This document shows, piece by piece, positions 62,215 to 64,000 of a stretch of 64,000 nucleotides of DNA; the first letter of the stretch is position 1; the number at the start of each line of letters is the position of its first letter. Below the pieces are notes generated by a model. The model was given only the letters and a program-made list of their open reading frames with translations. It was not told the DNA's origin and ran no database searches. Source of the DNA: Icerya purchasi (lineage: Eukaryota > Arthropoda > Insecta > Hemiptera > Monophlebidae); assembly GCA_039619475.1 (NCBI GenBank), contig CM077116.1, positions 178,217,863-178,281,862 on the forward strand. Direction: 5' to 3'. The position numbers were made by a program, and so were the translations under genes.

Positions 62215-64000
62215 ACCCCTACCTTTGAAAATTACAATGGCAAAAGCGTTATTGATTACCTCATAGTTACACATAAAATTAAACCCCTGTTTAATCCCAA
62301 AATACATTATGCGGACCTCACCCCTCCCACAAATGCTTCTCTATATTATTAAATGACAATATTAAAACGAAAATAAAACTCTATTTCTCAAGGTAGATAT
62401 ACCTAAACTTATTAAAGCTATTAATTGTGATATTATTAATAAAACTGTACAGAACATAGTTTCATGAAAAACTTTTCTTAGGCTTGATGATACTATTACA
62501 TTTCTTAACTCTTATTTAATTAACATTTACAATACTTCACGAATAGCTCGGCCAGAAATTAATGATTGGTGGACACAAGATCTTCAAAAACTTAAGGTAC
62601 AAATTAACAAAATTAGGAAAATCAAAAATAAAACGAAGAACCCATTGAAACTGGTGCCATCTTAAAAACATTAAACCAAGATTACAAAAAATCAATCATG
62701 CAAGCCAAACTGAATTTTTTTAAACGTTTTATCTCAGAATCTAGTGCTTGGGGCAAACCATACAAATTTCTCCTAGGAAAACATAAACAATTTAAAATCC
62801 CAGAAATCACACTCCATAATAGGAAAATCACTGATGATCAAGAAAAATGAAATGCTTTTCTGGACCATTTCTTACCACTAAAGGAAGACTATAAAATAAA
62901 CTCAATTTACTATACTACTCGTAACAGACTTCAAGTGAGCTAATTATACTCTAAACCAAATAATTAAATCACTGTGTAACAGGAAAGCTGCTGGTAGCGA
63001 CAGGATTACAAACAAAATAGTTGAACAAATTAATATTCACTTTCCAAATTTATTCTATAATATTATTAATAAATGCCTCCAGTTAGAGTTTTTCCCCACT
63101 GCTTGGAAAGTCGCTGACCTAGTTCTAACACAAAAACCTGGCAGGGCACCAATGGAAATCACGGCCTACCTGCCAGTTTCACTACTTAACTGTTGCAGAA
63201 AAGTGTATCAAAAAATTGTGAATGAAATTCTTATAACAGAAATCACAGAAAAGCAAATATTGCACCTAAACCATTTCAGTTTTAAACATGCCCACTCTGC
63301 CGAAGGTTCAGTATATAAACTAACTTCCTCTATTAGAGACTGTCTTACTAATAGATGCACATTTCTTGTTATATCCTTTGACATCAGAGGTGCATTTGAT
63401 AACTGTAAGTGGTTAGCTATTATTTGTATATTACAAGATACCAAAATTAATCTATCGGTAATAAATATTATAATCAGCTACTTTCAGAACCGTTGTGCGC
63501 TCCTAAAAATTAACTTAGCTTCGTCTGTCAAACAGTTATCCTGCGGTGTTCTCCAGGGTTCAGTTCTGGGACCAACATTCTGGAACATACTATATTCTAA
63601 GGTACATAATGAAATTGAACTTTTCTGTAAAATATTAAACATTGATTGCAATCTAATATCTTATGCAGATGACTTGTGCATACTATTCAACATTAAGCGC
63701 TACACAAATATGAGTAAAATCTTTGCAATATGTAAAATGCTTGAAGACACAATAGCAGATTTGGGCCTTACATCTGCTGCGGAAAAATGTGAAGCAATTA
63801 TATTCGGAAGTCAAAAAAGGCTAAGGAATATGGAACAAATTACAGCCATCTCTGGCTAACCCATTAAAATTCTCAACAAAATAAAATATCTTGGGGTCAC
63901 TCTTGACCACAAATTAAGATTCCTTCCACACCTGGAACACATCAATCGCAAATGTAGTCTAACTTATGACAAACTACGTATTCTATTACCAAACAACTAT
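62215..64000 (+). mobile_element. R1/jockey-type LINE: endonuclease end and RT, runs off window
   Basis: The fragment begins in the last part of the endonuclease domain (NGKSVIDYLIVTHK), then INDWWTQDLQKLKVQINKIR, the usual linker before the RT. It is 5'-truncated near 62,215 and continues past the right edge. The long frame 63,152-63,859 shows this copy is younger than its neighbours. RT details are in the next entry. Confidence 0.85.
62970..64000 (+). pseudogene. LINE reverse transcriptase (nearly open), partial
   Basis: One frame carries NRKAAGSDRITNKIVEQI, FFPTAWKVADLVLTQKPGR, ITAYLPVSLLNC (family YRPISLL), FLVISFDIRGAFDNCKW (first catalytic Asp), LSCGVLQGSVLGPTFWNILY and SYADDLCILF (catalytic YADD at 62-73 of the 63,600 line, i.e. 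63,662-63,673). After a TAA at 63,857-63,859 the same frame continues with KYLGVTLDHKLRFLPHLEHI. The catalytic residues are intact; only that stop and an upstream frameshift near 62,940 are seen. The motif wording (CGV-QGSVLGP-FWN) fits the R1/jockey side of the LINE tree. Incomplete at the window edge. Confidence 0.85.

Noticed and set aside
1..64000. CRISPR array, operon or prokaryotic mobile island
   Set aside because: No regularly spaced identical repeats and no compact gene strings; spliced exons and LINEs with poly-A show animal nuclear DNA.

Overview
The window is AT-rich, intron-rich animal DNA, most likely from an insect with a large, repeat-laden genome. It contains no operons, ribosome-binding sites or phage/plasmid genes. 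Parts of two cellular genes are recognisable. The rest is intergenic and intronic DNA holding decayed transposable elements of several kinds. The abundant LINEs and a transposase of the Mutator-like-domain (Kolobok) type would suit a hemipteran or similar insect, but the order is inference.

Region 1 (1-11,846): a decayed LINE reverse-transcriptase tail lies at the left edge (1-1025). A minus-strand F-box/leucine-rich-repeat gene follows, with exon 1 at 5882-5844, exon 2 at 4717-3524 and a less certain last exon at 3109-2888. Joining exons 1 and 2 restores a textbook F-box. Upstream is an intergenic zone with a dispersed G-tract repeat and a candidate MITE.

Region 2 (11,847-56,688): this is the 5' part of a plus-strand Atg18a/WIPI2-type gene (PI3P-binding autophagy beta-propeller). 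Exon 1 is at 11,847-11,902 and exon 2 at 56,606-56,688, separated by a 44.7-kb intron. Both exons are too short to stand out as ORFs; they were found by splice phase and the motif FNQDC|T-SLAVGTKTGYKLFSL. Inside the intron, at 29,503-29,567, lies a second ATG-donor exon. It has the same phase and would encode a similar beta-strand, so it is a candidate alternative first exon with its own CpG-richer upstream region. The same intron carries a nearly full-length but dead LINE with poly-A and a possible target-site duplication (18.4-23.7 kb). It also carries a TTAA-flanked Kolobok-like transposon with perfect 21-bp TIRs and a deleted core (24.58-26.44 kb), a Harbinger-like MITE (46.8-47.8 kb), a tRNA-related SINE head, microsatellites and an antisense LINE ending about 70 bp before exon 2.

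Region 3 (56,689-64,000): this is the following intron, since no third exon was found. It holds a 1.16-kb TTAA-flanked element with two 212-bp inverted arms and no recognised transposase. It also holds at least four different LINE fragments: an I-type RNase H tail, an antisense endonuclease fragment, a jockey-like tail, and an R1/jockey-type RT running off the window.

No CRISPR array, rRNA or intact tRNA was seen. The most promising unusual items are the phase-matched alternative first exon of the Atg18a-like gene and the unclassified long-TIR TTAA element.
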